Numbered from the stretch's first letter, positions 26,833 to 35,878 are shown. The stretch: 64,000 bases of DNA from Salinimicrobium soli (GCF_048323655.1 NZ_JBLUWW010000002.1:620001-684000), one strand, 5' to 3'. The notes: a model not told the origin generated them from the letters alone. Made by a program: numbers and translations.

Positions 26833-28206
26833 CTATTGTACAGTATCCAGCTTGATGATCTTTACTCTATTGTTCTTCCGCAAATAGCTTTGAATAATGT
26901 GTTGGGCATCCCGATCGCTTTTCATTGGAGTGATAATAGACTTGATGATCTCCAGGTTGTTGAGCTGGTGATTGAGGTCAAAAAAACCGATCCCTTTGAA
27001 CTCACCTTCTTCAACTAACAAGGCGCTTCTTTCGTGAATATCTCTTCCACGGTCTACAATGATCATGTTTTGATTTTCGTAACTGTATTTCTCCAGGATC
27101 TCATGAACCCGCTGATTGTAATCGATAGGAGATTCTTCTCCTATACAGGCGCCATTACATTCTTTGATGCTATAATTAAAACAACTGCCACTGCCGGTGT
27201 GAATTCCGGTAAGGCGCTGGCACAGGGAATATTCTTCTAGGAGGGAATTCATCATAGCCCTTGCCTGCTGCATGTTGGTAAAGGTGGTGACGTTCTTCTT
27301 TCTACCATCTGCCTTGCCAATCTTTAAATGGATATAACCGTCAGCATCTACAGATTTGTACAGGGCGTATGAAAAAATGGTTTTGGTAAGGGCTTTATTG
27401 TATTTAGGTTTATTACGCTTTATTTCCTCGTTTTCCTTGAGCAAGGCGTTCAATTCATTTCCGGTTGCCTCGTAGGTTACTGATGCTACTTCTTTTTGAA
27501 TTTCAATTGATTTACGGTTCTCACTCGTAAAATGCTGATTGACCCTCTTCTTAATATTCCTGCTCTTACCTATATAGATTATCTCTCCTTCGGAGTCGTG
27601 AAGATAATACACGCCTGTAATGGAAGGCAGATCGTCCAGGATCTGGATCAATTTGGTATCCATTTGATTTTTTGGGGAATGTCTTACAGCTCCCTTGAGG
27701 ATCTCCTTTTCAGAATCTTTCGCAAGCAACATCTTGAACAGCTTAACAGTCGCTTGTGCATCTCCACTGGCGCGGTGCCTGTCGCTTAACGGAATTCCCA
27801 GTGCTCTTACAAGTTTTCCGAGGCTATAGGATTTCTGCCCGGGAATTAACTTTTTGGAAAGCTCTACCGTACAAAGGCTTTGGCGTTCAAATTCAAAGCC
27901 CAGCCGCTTAAATTCTGTACGAAGTATTCGATAGTCAAATTTGGCGTTGTGGGCCACGAGGATAGTACCTTCGGTGATCTCAACGATTCTTTTTGCTACC
28001 TCGAAAAATTTAGGAGCGTTCCGAAGCATTTCGTTGTTGATCCCGGTGAGTCCCACTACGAAAGGCTGGATTGGAATTTCAGGATTTACGAGGCTAATAA
28101 ACTGGTCTACTACTTTATGCCCGTCGAACTTATAGACAGCAATTTCTGTGATCCCTTCTTCATTATACTTCCCGCCGGTAGTTTCTATGTCTAAAATTGC
28201 GTACAA
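26833..28206 (-). CDS. DEDDh exonuclease fused to GIY-YIG (UvrC/Cho-like) nuclease
   Basis: 457 residues. The N-terminal 165 residues are a PolIII-epsilon-type 3'-5' exonuclease: AILDIETTGG (ExoI), AHNAKFDYRILR (ExoII) and HRASGDAQAT (ExoIII, H-x-A-x-x-D). A GIY-YIG domain follows from about 190 (GVYYLHDSEGEIIYIGKS, then NELNALLKENEEIKRNKP), like the N-terminus of UvrC and Cho. The last about 150 residues contain a cysteine-bearing stretch (SCFNYSIKECNGACIGE). Such fusions are known in bacteria and are thought to act in DNA repair. It lies 8 bases before the channel gene. Confidence 0.9.
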   Translation of the reverse strand: MYAILDIETTGGKYNEEGITEIAVYKFDGHKVVDQFISLVNPEIPIQPFVVGLTGINNEMLRNAPKFFEVAKRIVEITEGTILVAHNAKFDYRILRTEFKRLGFEFERQSLCTVELSKKLIPGQKSYSLGKLVRALGIPLSDRHRASGDAQATVKLFKMLLAKDSEKEILKGAVRHSPKNQMDTKLIQILDDLPSITGVYYLHDSEGEIIYIGKSRNIKKRVNQHFTSENRKSIEIQKEVASVTYEATGNELNALLKENEEIKRNKPKYNKALTKTIFSYALYKSVDADGYIHLKIGKADGRKKNVTTFTNMQQARAMMNSLLEEYSLCQRLTGIHTGSGSCFNYSIKECNGACIGEESPIDYNQRVHEILEKYSYENQNMIIVDRGRDIHERSALLVEEGEFKGIGFFDLNHQLNNLEIIKSIITPMKSDRDAQHIIQSYLRKNNRVKIIKLDTVQ

Positions 28207-28225
28207 AAGTTCTTCTTCCTGCTAT

Positions 28226-28885
28226 TTAATTATAATCTCTTTCTCCAAAAATAGCACTTCCTACGCGTACCATCGTACTGCCGCATTCAATTGCTATTTT
28301 ATAATCTCCACTCATCCCCATTGAAAGGGTAGAGAAGGTTGGGTGCTCTTTTTTAAATTCGTCAAAAGTACGCTTTAAAAAGCTGAATTCACTCCTGATC
28401 TTTGCCTGATCTTCTGTTAAAGTTGCCATTCCCATTAATCCAATGATCTCAACATGAGACATTTCCCTGTAAGCATCAGATAAAAGGATATTTTTCGCTT
28501 CTTCAATATCTATTCCATATTTAGTGTCTTCTTCGGCTATCTTGATCTGCAGGAGGCACTGGATCTTTCGGTCATTCTTTTTAGCCTGTTTTTCGATCTC
28601 CTTTAGCAGTTTTAGACTATCCACCGCGTGAATGAGCGAAACGAAAGGGGCCATGTATTTTACTTTGTTCCGTTGGACATGACCTACCATGTGCCATTGA
28701 ATATCCTTCGGAAGTTCTTCCCATTTCTCAGCCATTTCCTGGATCTTGTTTTCTCCAAAGAGGCGTTGTCCTGCTTCATAAGCTTCTAGAAGATCCTCTT
28801 TAGGTTTCGTCTTTGAAATGGCAACCAGGGAAACTTCTTCCGGAAGTTCGGCTTTCAGGGTCTTTATATTTTCAGCAATGCTCAT
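28226..28885 (-). CDS. YggS family pyridoxal phosphate homeostasis protein
   Basis: 219 residues of the alanine-racemase-like single-domain PLP-binding family (YggS/PROSC). The PLP lysine is Lys25 in LVAISKTKP. Other hallmarks are FGENKIQE, WHMVGHVQRNKVKY and the phosphate-binding LSMGMSGDY with VRVGSAIFGER at the C-terminus. It buffers free PLP in the cytoplasm. It is part of the minus-strand run, 19 bases from the exonuclease gene. Confidence 0.95.
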   Translation of the reverse strand: MSIAENIKTLKAELPEEVSLVAISKTKPKEDLLEAYEAGQRLFGENKIQEMAEKWEELPKDIQWHMVGHVQRNKVKYMAPFVSLIHAVDSLKLLKEIEKQAKKNDRKIQCLLQIKIAEEDTKYGIDIEEAKNILLSDAYREMSHVEIIGLMGMATLTEDQAKIRSEFSFLKRTFDEFKKEHPTFSTLSMGMSGDYKIAIECGSTMVRVGSAIFGERDYN

Positions 28886-28906
28886 TAAACTTCTTTTTCA
28901 GATAAT

Positions 28907-30142
28907 TTAAAATTCATAGACCGTCAGGCCACTGCGTAATTTCGGCTCAATGCAGGTGCTCTTCGGGGGCATGGTTAGTCCCTGGTCTGCTATTTTCTTG
29001 ATCTCATCTACTGTAAGGGGAAGCATTCCGAAGCCGACTGCGTAGAGACCTTCATCTACGGCTTTTTTTACTTCGAAGGACTCATTTCTACCGGGAAGGT
29101 ACGAAATTCTTCTGTCATTTTTAAGGTCTTCTATTCCAAGAAGAGGCTTTAGTATCCTGATAAACAGGATGTAAGGGTCTAATTCACTTAAAGGTCCCGT
29201 AAATTCATAGTTCGTTTTCCGCAAGTAAAGAGAATAAAATTCTCCATCCAAATACATCGAAAAATGGTGTTTTTTGGAAGGTTTATAAAGCTCTGTTCCG
29301 CGGTTCTCAATTCTAAACCATTCGTCGAGCTGCATCAGGAATTCTTTTTTACTCAGGCCGTTCAGGTCTGTAATAAGTCGGTTGAATTCGTAGAGTTGCA
29401 GATTGCTCTCGGCGATCATGTAACTCAGAAAGTAATTATACGGCTCTTCTCCGGTATGGTTCGGATTCTTTTCCCGGGATTCCTTCGCTAACAGCCAGGA
29501 AGAGGCACTGCGATGGTGGCCGTCGGCAATATAAACTGCTTCCATTTTTTCAAATTCCGCCTTGATCTTAGAAGTACGTTCAGGGTCGTTCACCACCCAC
29601 AGGTAATGAGTATCCCGGTTAAGTGAGGTAAACTCATATTCTGCTCTTTCTGCCATCACTTCGGAAGTGATCCTGTTGATCACTTCACTGTCCGGATAAG
29701 TAAGCAGCACGGGTTCGGTATTAAAGCCGACCGTCTTCAGGTAATCCTTAAAAAGTTGTTCCCGATGAGAAATAGTATCCTCGTGCTTTCTGATCACATC
29801 GTTTTCGTAATCATCTGCACAGGTGGCCGCGATAATTCCGCAGTAGGTCTGGTTGCGGGAGATGGTTTTATAGATGTAATAGGCCGGACTCTCATCCTGA
29901 ATGAACACACCTTCCTCCTTAAATTCCAGGTAACGGTTCTTCACCAGTTGAAATCGCTCACTTCCCGTGATCTCCTTCTGAAATTTATAACCCGGATTAA
30001 TGATATGAAGAAATGAAAACGGGTTGTGCTCCAACTGAAAGGTCACTTCTTCAACCGAATAGTCCTGGAATGGCCGTGTTGCGACCAGACCCACCTTATC
30101 CCGGGAAGGCCTTACCGCCTTAAAAGGAATTATTTTTGCCAA
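28907..30142 (-). CDS. DUF1015 family protein
   Basis: 411 residues matching the DUF1015 family (N-terminus IIPFKAVRPSRDKVGLVATR, and the signature YIADGHHRSASSWLLAKE with RTYCGI-like segments). No signal peptide is seen. The family is widespread and often linked to serine metabolism genes, but its biochemical role is not established. Here it sits between a 3-hydroxyacyl-CoA dehydrogenase (36 bases) and a YggS gene (21 bases). Confidence 0.88.
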   Translation of the reverse strand: MAKIIPFKAVRPSRDKVGLVATRPFQDYSVEEVTFQLEHNPFSFLHIINPGYKFQKEITGSERFQLVKNRYLEFKEEGVFIQDESPAYYIYKTISRNQTYCGIIAATCADDYENDVIRKHEDTISHREQLFKDYLKTVGFNTEPVLLTYPDSEVINRITSEVMAERAEYEFTSLNRDTHYLWVVNDPERTSKIKAEFEKMEAVYIADGHHRSASSWLLAKESREKNPNHTGEEPYNYFLSYMIAESNLQLYEFNRLITDLNGLSKKEFLMQLDEWFRIENRGTELYKPSKKHHFSMYLDGEFYSLYLRKTNYEFTGPLSELDPYILFIRILKPLLGIEDLKNDRRISYLPGRNESFEVKKAVDEGLYAVGFGMLPLTVDEIKKIADQGLTMPPKSTCIEPKLRSGLTVYEF

Positions 30143-30178
30143 GTTTGTACAGTTAAATGTTTATCAGAAAAGCCCTTT

Positions 30179-31069
30179 TTAAGAGGCGAACTGGCCGGCA
30201 ACTTTTTCAGCTTTTCTGCTTTCGGAATAGTCATAGAAACCTTCTCCCGATTTCACTCCCATTTTACCTGCCTGCACCATATTCACTAAAAGAGGGCAGG
30301 GGGCATATTTCGGATTTTTGAAGCCGTTGTACATTACTTCCAGAATAGAAAGGCAAACATCCAGTCCAATGAAATCTGCCAGTTGTAGAGGCCCCATTGG
30401 ATGCGCCATTCCCAGTTTCATCACTGTATCGATCTCCTGCACGCCGGCCACGCCGTTGTAAAGAGTTTCAATAGATTCATTGATCATTGGCATGAGGATA
30501 CGGTTTGCAACAAAGCCGGGATAGTCATTCACTTCCACAGGTTCCTTTTTCAGTTTCCTGGAAAGTTCCATGATGTTGCCGGTAACCTCGTCACTGGTAT
30601 TATAACCGCGAATGATCTCTACCAGTTTCATAATAGGCACCGGATTCATAAAGTGCATCCCGATCACTCTTTCAGGATTGGAAACCACAGAGGCTATCTT
30701 GGTAATGGAAATAGAGGAGGTGTTGGAAGCCAAAATTGTTTCACCACTACAAAGTTCATCCAGCTGTTTGAAGATCGAAAGTTTCAGCTCTACATTTTCG
30801 GTAGCTGCCTCTACAACAAGATCAATATTTTTAACGCCTTCCGAAAGTTGGGTGAAGGTGTGGATATTGCCAAGGGTATTTTTTTTATCTTCTTCAGAGA
30901 TCTTTTCTTTGGCGACCATGCGGTCAAGATTCCCGCAAATAGTATTCATCCCTCTTTCCAGGGACTTTTCAGAAATATCAATAAGATTTGTTTTGTATCC
31001 GAATTGGGCGAAAGTATGGGCAATTCCGTTTCCCATAGTTCCGGCTCCAATAACTGCAATATTTTTCAT
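30179..31069 (-). CDS. 3-hydroxybutyryl-CoA dehydrogenase
   Basis: 296 residues. The NAD-binding N-terminus has GAGTMGNGIAHTFAQFGY, followed by ETILASNTSSISITKIA, the catalytic His in IGMHFMNPVPIM, and the C-terminal helical domain with GFVANRILMPMINE and GPLQLADFIGLD. It oxidises or forms 3-hydroxyacyl-CoA in fatty acid or butanoate metabolism. Length fits the single-domain Hbd type without hydratase fusion. It starts 7 bases after the Gfo/Idh gene. Confidence 0.94.
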   Translation of the reverse strand: MKNIAVIGAGTMGNGIAHTFAQFGYKTNLIDISEKSLERGMNTICGNLDRMVAKEKISEEDKKNTLGNIHTFTQLSEGVKNIDLVVEAATENVELKLSIFKQLDELCSGETILASNTSSISITKIASVVSNPERVIGMHFMNPVPIMKLVEIIRGYNTSDEVTGNIMELSRKLKKEPVEVNDYPGFVANRILMPMINESIETLYNGVAGVQEIDTVMKLGMAHPMGPLQLADFIGLDVCLSILEVMYNGFKNPKYAPCPLLVNMVQAGKMGVKSGEGFYDYSESRKAEKVAGQFAS

Positions 31070-31076
31070 AAGGTTT

Positions 31077-32039
31077 TTAGTTAAAAGATTTTATAATCTG
31101 TTTGGCAACTTTTAATGCAAGGGTACCCTGTTCAAGACTTACAACAGGAGTAGTGTTGTTGTTTATGGCTTCAGCGAAAGAATTAAGTTCCTCTAAAATG
31201 GCATTTGAAGGACTCACATCAGGGTTGTCAAAATAGATCTGCTTCTTGATCCCTTCGGCATTCTGAAGGATCATATCGAAATCACCCGGTTCTTTAGGTG
31301 CATCCTTCATTTTCACCACCTCACATCTTTTCTCGAGAAAGTCCACAGAAATGTAGGCATCTCTTTGGAAGAAACGCGATTTTCTCATGTTCTTAAGGGA
31401 GATCCTGCTGGCAGTGAGATTGGCAACACAACCGTTCTCGAATTCGATACGGGCATTCGCAATATCGGGAGTATCACTGATCACCGATACTCCGCTCGCA
31501 CTAATATTCTTCACTTCAGATTTGACCACGCTCAAAATAGCGTCAATGTCATGGATCATGAGGTCCAATACCACAGGAACATCTGTCCCGCGGGGATTAA
31601 ATTCCGCCAGGCGGTGAGATTCAATGAACATGGGGTTATCAATTTTGGAGGCCACGGCCACAAAAGCCGGATTGAACCGCTCCACATGACCCACCTGACC
31701 CTTTACTCCATGCCGGTTTGCGAGCTCCACAAGTTCTTCAGCTTCCTCGACAGTATTGGTAATGGGTTTTTCAATGAACAGGTGCTTACCTGCCTTGATG
31801 GCTTTTTTCCCGACTTCAAAGTGAGAAAGGGTAGGAGTGACAACGTCTACAACATCTACTGCCGCAATAAGCGCATCAAGATCATTGAAGTACTTATATC
31901 CAAATTCGTCCTCTACTTTTTTTCCCGCCTCCTGATCTACATCGTAAAAACCAACCAGATCATATTTTTCAGATTCCTTTAAAAGGCGAAGATGGATCTT
32001 CCCTAAATGTCCTGCGCCTAAGACGCCAGCTTTCAGCAT
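31077..32039 (-). CDS. Gfo/Idh/MocA family oxidoreductase
   Basis: 320 residues. The Rossmann motif is GVLGAGHLGKIHLRLL, followed by the EKP motif in FIEKPITNTVEEAEE and GQVGHVERFNPA, with LDLMIHDIDAIL in the C-terminal substrate domain. It is an NAD(P)-dependent sugar-type oxidoreductase of unknown substrate. It is the first gene of the seven-gene minus-strand run down to miaA; all later gaps are 36 bases or less. Confidence 0.92.
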   Translation of the reverse strand: MLKAGVLGAGHLGKIHLRLLKESEKYDLVGFYDVDQEAGKKVEDEFGYKYFNDLDALIAAVDVVDVVTPTLSHFEVGKKAIKAGKHLFIEKPITNTVEEAEELVELANRHGVKGQVGHVERFNPAFVAVASKIDNPMFIESHRLAEFNPRGTDVPVVLDLMIHDIDAILSVVKSEVKNISASGVSVISDTPDIANARIEFENGCVANLTASRISLKNMRKSRFFQRDAYISVDFLEKRCEVVKMKDAPKEPGDFDMILQNAEGIKKQIYFDNPDVSPSNAILEELNSFAEAINNNTTPVVSLEQGTLALKVAKQIIKSFN

Positions 32040-32112
32040 AACGATACGTTTTGAACAAAAATAATATTTCTTACCCTAAAGCCAATGCCAAATTGGAGTG
32101 AATCCTCATTAG

Positions 32113-32155
32113 CCTGAATTTTTCTTTAACCTGAATTTTTCTTTGTGTAATTTTG
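32113..32155 (+). promoter_or_regulatory. Putative pcm promoter with a 15-base direct repeat
   Basis: CCTGAATTTTTCTTT occurs at 32113-32127 and again at 32130-32144, 17 bases apart. It is followed by a perfect -7 element TAATTTTG at 32148-32155. The -33 position holds TTTA (32125-32128) instead of TTTG. The repeat may be a regulator site or a chance T-rich duplication. Confidence 0.45.
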
Positions 32156-32175
32156 GCCGGTAATATTCAGGAACA

Positions 32176-32820
32176 GTGCGAAAGGATACGTTAAAACACC
32201 AGGGTAAAAGACAGCAGCTGGCTGCAGTAGTGGCCGGTAAGGGAATAACAGATGAGAAAGTGCTGGATGCTATAAAAAAGATCCCGAGACACCTTTTTAT
32301 GGACAGTAGCTTTGAAGATCACGCTTACCAGGATAAAGCCTTTCCTATTGCTGCAGATCAAACCATTTCCCAGCCCTACACCGTAGCTTTTCAATCTGAA
32401 GTATTACAGGTATTCAAAGGTGCTACTGTGCTGGAAATAGGTACCGGTAGCGGTTATCAAACTGCGGTACTTTGTGAGATGGGAGCGAAGGTCTATAGTA
32501 TTGAAAGGCAGCAGGAACTCTTTAAGAAGACCCGGCTGTTCCTCGGGAAAATAGGTTATCGTCCCAAATATCTTGCTTTCGGAGATGGTTACAAAGGCTT
32601 GCCGGAATATGCCCCCTTTGACCGCATCATAGTTACCGCGGGTGCTCCTTTTGTTCCTAAAGCTCTTTTAAGTCAGCTGAAGGTGGGAGGCCGGATGGTG
32701 ATACCGGTTGGGAAAAATGAGCAGATAATGACACTTTTGGAAAGAAGGTCAGAAACTGAATTCGAGAAGACAGAATTTGGTCAATTCCGATTTGTACCAC
32801 TGCTTGAAGACAAAAACTAA
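32176..32820 (+). CDS. pcm: Protein-L-isoaspartate O-methyltransferase
   Basis: 214 residues, the typical Pcm length. It methylates isoaspartyl residues so that damaged proteins can be repaired. Visible are IPRHLFMDSSFEDHAYQD, the SAM-binding VLEIGTGSGYQTAVL, and the post-SAM motifs FDRIIVTAGAPFVP and GGRMVIPVG. The start is GTG at 32176, 21 bases after the -7 element. It is convergent with smpB. Confidence 0.95.
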   Translation: MRKDTLKHQGKRQQLAAVVAGKGITDEKVLDAIKKIPRHLFMDSSFEDHAYQDKAFPIAADQTISQPYTVAFQSEVLQVFKGATVLEIGTGSGYQTAVLCEMGAKVYSIERQQELFKKTRLFLGKIGYRPKYLAFGDGYKGLPEYAPFDRIIVTAGAPFVPKALLSQLKVGGRMVIPVGKNEQIMTLLERRSETEFEKTEFGQFRFVPLLEDKN

Positions 32821-32829
32821 TAATAAACT

Positions 32830-33285
32830 TTATTTGTAGTCTTTCTGGATCCGGTCCAGTCGCCGCTTGCTCTCACGGTCTTTAATAGTTTCCCTCTTAT
32901 CGTATAACTTTTTACCTTTTGCCAGGGCGATCTGCATTTTTGCAAGTCCGCGGTCGTTGATAAACAATCGAAGGGGCACGATAGTAAGTCCGGAATTCTT
33001 CACTTCCTTTTCCAGTTTTTTCAACTCCTTTCGGTTCAAAAGAAGCTTTCGGGCGTGTTTGGGATCGTGGTTGAAATAGGTAGCGTGAGAATATTCCTGA
33101 ACCGTCATATTGATGACGAACAACTCATGATTGGAGAACTCACAAAAACTTTCGGCTATAGAAGCTTTTCCTTCACGAATGGATTTGATCTCTGTACCCG
33201 CCAGTTTTATACCTGCAGTGTATTTATCGAGGATCTCATACTCAAACTTCGCCTTCTTGTTCTTGATATTGATGTTGTTCTTCAT
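32830..33285 (-). CDS. smpB: SsrA-binding protein SmpB
   Basis: 151 residues. SmpB binds tmRNA for trans-translation. Motifs are FEYEILDKYTAGIKLAGTEI, the conserved AESFCEF and the basic tail RRLDRIQKD. I chose the ATG at 33285 (MKNNINIKNKKAKFEYE). An in-frame ATG three codons earlier (33294) lies inside a perfect -7 element TATTTTTG reading 33299 to 33292 and so cannot be in the message from that promoter. The expected transcript start is within about 2 bases of the chosen ATG. Confidence 0.95.
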   Translation of the reverse strand: MKNNINIKNKKAKFEYEILDKYTAGIKLAGTEIKSIREGKASIAESFCEFSNHELFVINMTVQEYSHATYFNHDPKHARKLLLNRKELKKLEKEVKNSGLTIVPLRLFINDRGLAKMQIALAKGKKLYDKRETIKDRESKRRLDRIQKDYK

Positions 33286-33406
33286 AGGGAACAAAAATAT
33301 AAAGCTTTCTTTAATTTACAGGGTTTTTAAGGAATTCTTAAACAGAGGCATCCGGTTTTAGAATACTGAGCGGAAATCCTTATTTTTGGACATCCAAGTC
33401 AACATC

Positions 33407-34150
33407 ATGAAAAAATATCTTCTTCTATTAATCACTGTTCTATTTATCTCTTGCGGAGATTCTTCCGAAGAAAATCCTGCCGATGTCATAGTTAGTAAAG
33501 CAATCGAAAAAGCCGGCGGAGATCTTTATGAAAAAGCCGAGATCAGATTCAACTTCAGAGACAGAAAGTACAGAAGTAAGCGAAATAATGGACTTTTTGA
33601 ACTGGTAAGGTACACTTATAATGATTCTTTGGGTGCGGTTCAGGATGTTTTAACGAATGAGGGGTTTACGCGTCTGGTTAACAATGAGGAAGTTGAGTTA
33701 CCCGATACTCTGGCCACTTCAATCGCCGAAAGTGTGAATTCGGTTCATTACTTTGTGCAATTGCCTTATGGTTTAAATGCCGATGCGGTGAAGAAAAAAC
33801 TTATCGGGGAGGATACTATAAACGGAAAAACATATTATGAAATTGAGGTCACCTTCAAGCAGGACGGTGGGGGAGCAGACCATGAAGATGTTTACATGTA
33901 CTGGATCGAAAAAGGGGATTATACCGTAGATTTTATGGCGTACCGCTTTTTTGTGGATGACGGCGGAATACGATTCAGGGTTGCCGGGAATCCGCGTGTG
34001 ATCAACGGGATCAGGTTTGTAGATTATGAGAATTATAAGACCAATGATCTTTCCACACCTTTAGAGGAACTGGATGAGCTCTATACTTCCGGAAAATTAA
34101 TAAAGGTCTCTGAAATTAAAAACAAGAATCTGAAGGTGGATATCAATTAA
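33407..34150 (+). CDS. DUF6503-type lipoprotein
   Basis: 247 residues from the ATG at 33407. The start MKKYLLLLITVLFISCGDSS is a lipoprotein signal with Cys16. The rest is beta-rich with a KKKLIGEDTINGKTYYEIEV segment, resembling the DUF6503 (LolA-like fold) family of Bacteroidota. It probably sits in the outer membrane facing the periplasm. A -7 element TATTTTTG at 33381-33388 lies 18 bases before the start. The stop overlaps the convergent histidine phosphatase by 8 bases. Confidence 0.78.
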   Translation: MKKYLLLLITVLFISCGDSSEENPADVIVSKAIEKAGGDLYEKAEIRFNFRDRKYRSKRNNGLFELVRYTYNDSLGAVQDVLTNEGFTRLVNNEEVELPDTLATSIAESVNSVHYFVQLPYGLNADAVKKKLIGEDTINGKTYYEIEVTFKQDGGGADHEDVYMYWIEKGDYTVDFMAYRFFVDDGGIRFRVAGNPRVINGIRFVDYENYKTNDLSTPLEELDELYTSGKLIKVSEIKNKNLKVDIN

Positions 34151-34670
34151 TATAAAGCACCTCTGCTTTTTTTGTACCATCGGGTCCCACGGTCACGATA
34201 AAAAGACTGCCGCTCTCCGATTCATCAATATCTCCGTACACTTTTTCTCCTAAAATCAGGTTCACGAACTGCGGATTGGTATTGCTGTGGCCAACAACCA
34301 GAACGGTTTTTCCTGAGGTCTTCCCCTGAAAATCTTTACTGTACAACTGGCGGGGATCATAGATCTCCACTGAGTTTTGTTGGGATTTAGCGACTGCCTG
34401 AGCGGTTGCCCTGGTTCTGCTGTAATCGGTTGTATAGATGTGATCAAATTCTACTTCTTTAAAGATCCTGGCCCAGTTCTCAGCCCGCTGTTTTCCTTTT
34501 TCGGTAAGTTCAGGATCCCGGTTAGTAGGATCTGTAGTGTCTTTTTCAGCGTGCCGAATAAAGTAATAGGTCGTCATTTTATCCTGGTTTTGTTGCGCAG
34601 AAACTTCAGTCGGGTTAATAACCGTACATATGAGGCTGATAATAAAGATATAGAATGTTTTCATGTTCAA
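34143..34670 (-). CDS. Secreted histidine phosphatase superfamily protein
   Basis: 175 residues. A signal peptide (MNMKTFYIFIISLICTVINPTEVSA) is followed by the phosphoglycerate-mutase-like RHG motif as YFIRHAEKD, then ELTEKGKQRAENWA and the second catalytic His in VLVVGHSNTNPQ. It is a periplasmic or surface phosphohydrolase of unknown substrate, in a SixA-sized version of the family. It follows the phytase-family gene by 1 base and is probably cotranscribed with it, hinting at a shared phosphate-release role. Confidence 0.88.
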   Translation of the reverse strand: MNMKTFYIFIISLICTVINPTEVSAQQNQDKMTTYYFIRHAEKDTTDPTNRDPELTEKGKQRAENWARIFKEVEFDHIYTTDYSRTRATAQAVAKSQQNSVEIYDPRQLYSKDFQGKTSGKTVLVVGHSNTNPQFVNLILGEKVYGDIDESESGSLFIVTVGPDGTKKAEVLYIN

Positions 34671-34671
34671 T

Positions 34672-35772
34672 TTATTTTTTAGGAATGAATTCCAGGAGGA
34701 TCACCTGGTTCAATTGAGGCCCAAGCGTATTAAAGTTATTGTCTGATATCAGTATAATACTTCGATTTCCATTGGGTAGTACCGGGCCAAAAGTGATTCC
34801 TTCAATATTATCAATGATCTCTTCACTCAGAAATTTTTTAGCCCATTTAAAGTCATAGAGCAATTCCTTTTTTGCCGGGTTATAAAAAGTCACGTTGAGA
34901 TTATTTCTGTCGAGCGTGTTGGTAGCCAAACTGACATCCACATCAAAGATGCGCACGGTATTTCCATTCTTGCCATGACCACTGGCATAACCTCTCTCAA
35001 GGATCAGGAATTTGTCCGGTGCATACTCCAGCAGGTCTGTAACTCCATTCACTGCAAAATATAACCAGGGGATCTTGGCTATAGGTTCTAATCGGTATGG
35101 AAACTGCTTAGTGGCCTTTTTAGTCTTTTTGTCAAAATAGGTGATCCTAACGGGGGATTTGGTCTTGATCAACTTTGGTTTAGGGCCATCGGCTTTTAGC
35201 GGAAGTTCCATCGCCACCCAAATTCCTTTGTTATCGAAGGACTCGGCCAGTCCTTCAAAAGAACCATTGTTTCTTGGTTCCTTGAGGCTATTGGCCAGAA
35301 AATATTCAGGCACTTCAAAGGAATCAACGAAATCACCATTTTTGGAGACCGTGAAAATAGCAGGATCTTTTTCTGCTTTAATAGCTCCTTCACTGGTGAG
35401 AATGAAATTTTCGGTTTCCGGCTCATAGAGCAGGCTTTCCAGGTCGAGATTCATATCCTTTAGAAAGTCAGAGCTGGTCTCTAACTTAATGACCCTTTTG
35501 ATCTCAACGGTATCTATTTTTTCATTTTCTATACGAATACTGGCTTCATAGATCCTGGGAACCGAGGGCTGGTCGCTCACCATATAATAGGTATCCTCCC
35601 GAAAGTCAATTCCAGAAAGGCCACCAACCTTTGTTCCATCTAGCTCAAGGTCTTCAGAAATATTGTAATCATCTAAAAATCGAACCTGTACGTTTCGTGT
35701 ATCTCCAATTCTCGAACTTTTGCATCCAATCAGTAAGAAAGCAAGTCCGGCTGCAATAATCTCTTTTTTCAT
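34672..35772 (-). CDS. Esterase-like/phytase-family lipoprotein
   Basis: 366 residues with a lipoprotein signal (MKKEIIAAGLAFLLIGC). The mature part resembles the 'esterase-like activity of phytase' family: GGLSGIDFREDTYYMVSDQ, NLDLESLLYEPETENFILTSEG and NIEGITFGPVLPNGNRSIILISDNN are its propeller motifs. Probably outer-membrane attached. Substrate unproven; a phosphoesterase or sugar-phosphate role is suggested only by the family name and the adjacent histidine phosphatase. Confidence 0.85.
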   Translation of the reverse strand: MKKEIIAAGLAFLLIGCKSSRIGDTRNVQVRFLDDYNISEDLELDGTKVGGLSGIDFREDTYYMVSDQPSVPRIYEASIRIENEKIDTVEIKRVIKLETSSDFLKDMNLDLESLLYEPETENFILTSEGAIKAEKDPAIFTVSKNGDFVDSFEVPEYFLANSLKEPRNNGSFEGLAESFDNKGIWVAMELPLKADGPKPKLIKTKSPVRITYFDKKTKKATKQFPYRLEPIAKIPWLYFAVNGVTDLLEYAPDKFLILERGYASGHGKNGNTVRIFDVDVSLATNTLDRNNLNVTFYNPAKKELLYDFKWAKKFLSEEIIDNIEGITFGPVLPNGNRSIILISDNNFNTLGPQLNQVILLEFIPKK

Positions 35773-35878
35773 GCCGATAAAAATAACAATTTATTAAGAG
35801 CAAAATGGCAGTTTGTTGGCAGCACCTGCAATTTCTTCTTCTTATTTTACTGCTAGTATAACCAAAAAACCACAGATT

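Noticed and set aside
30401..31084. Plus-strand open frame of 227 residues
   Set aside because: It lies wholly antisense to the 3-hydroxybutyryl-CoA dehydrogenase gene, which has complete motifs. The antisense product is His/Phe/Asn-rich with no domain, as expected for a shadow frame.
33286..33294. Longer start for smpB (three extra codons)
   Set aside because: The extra ATG lies within the -7 element TATTTTTG, and family N-termini begin close to the later ATG.
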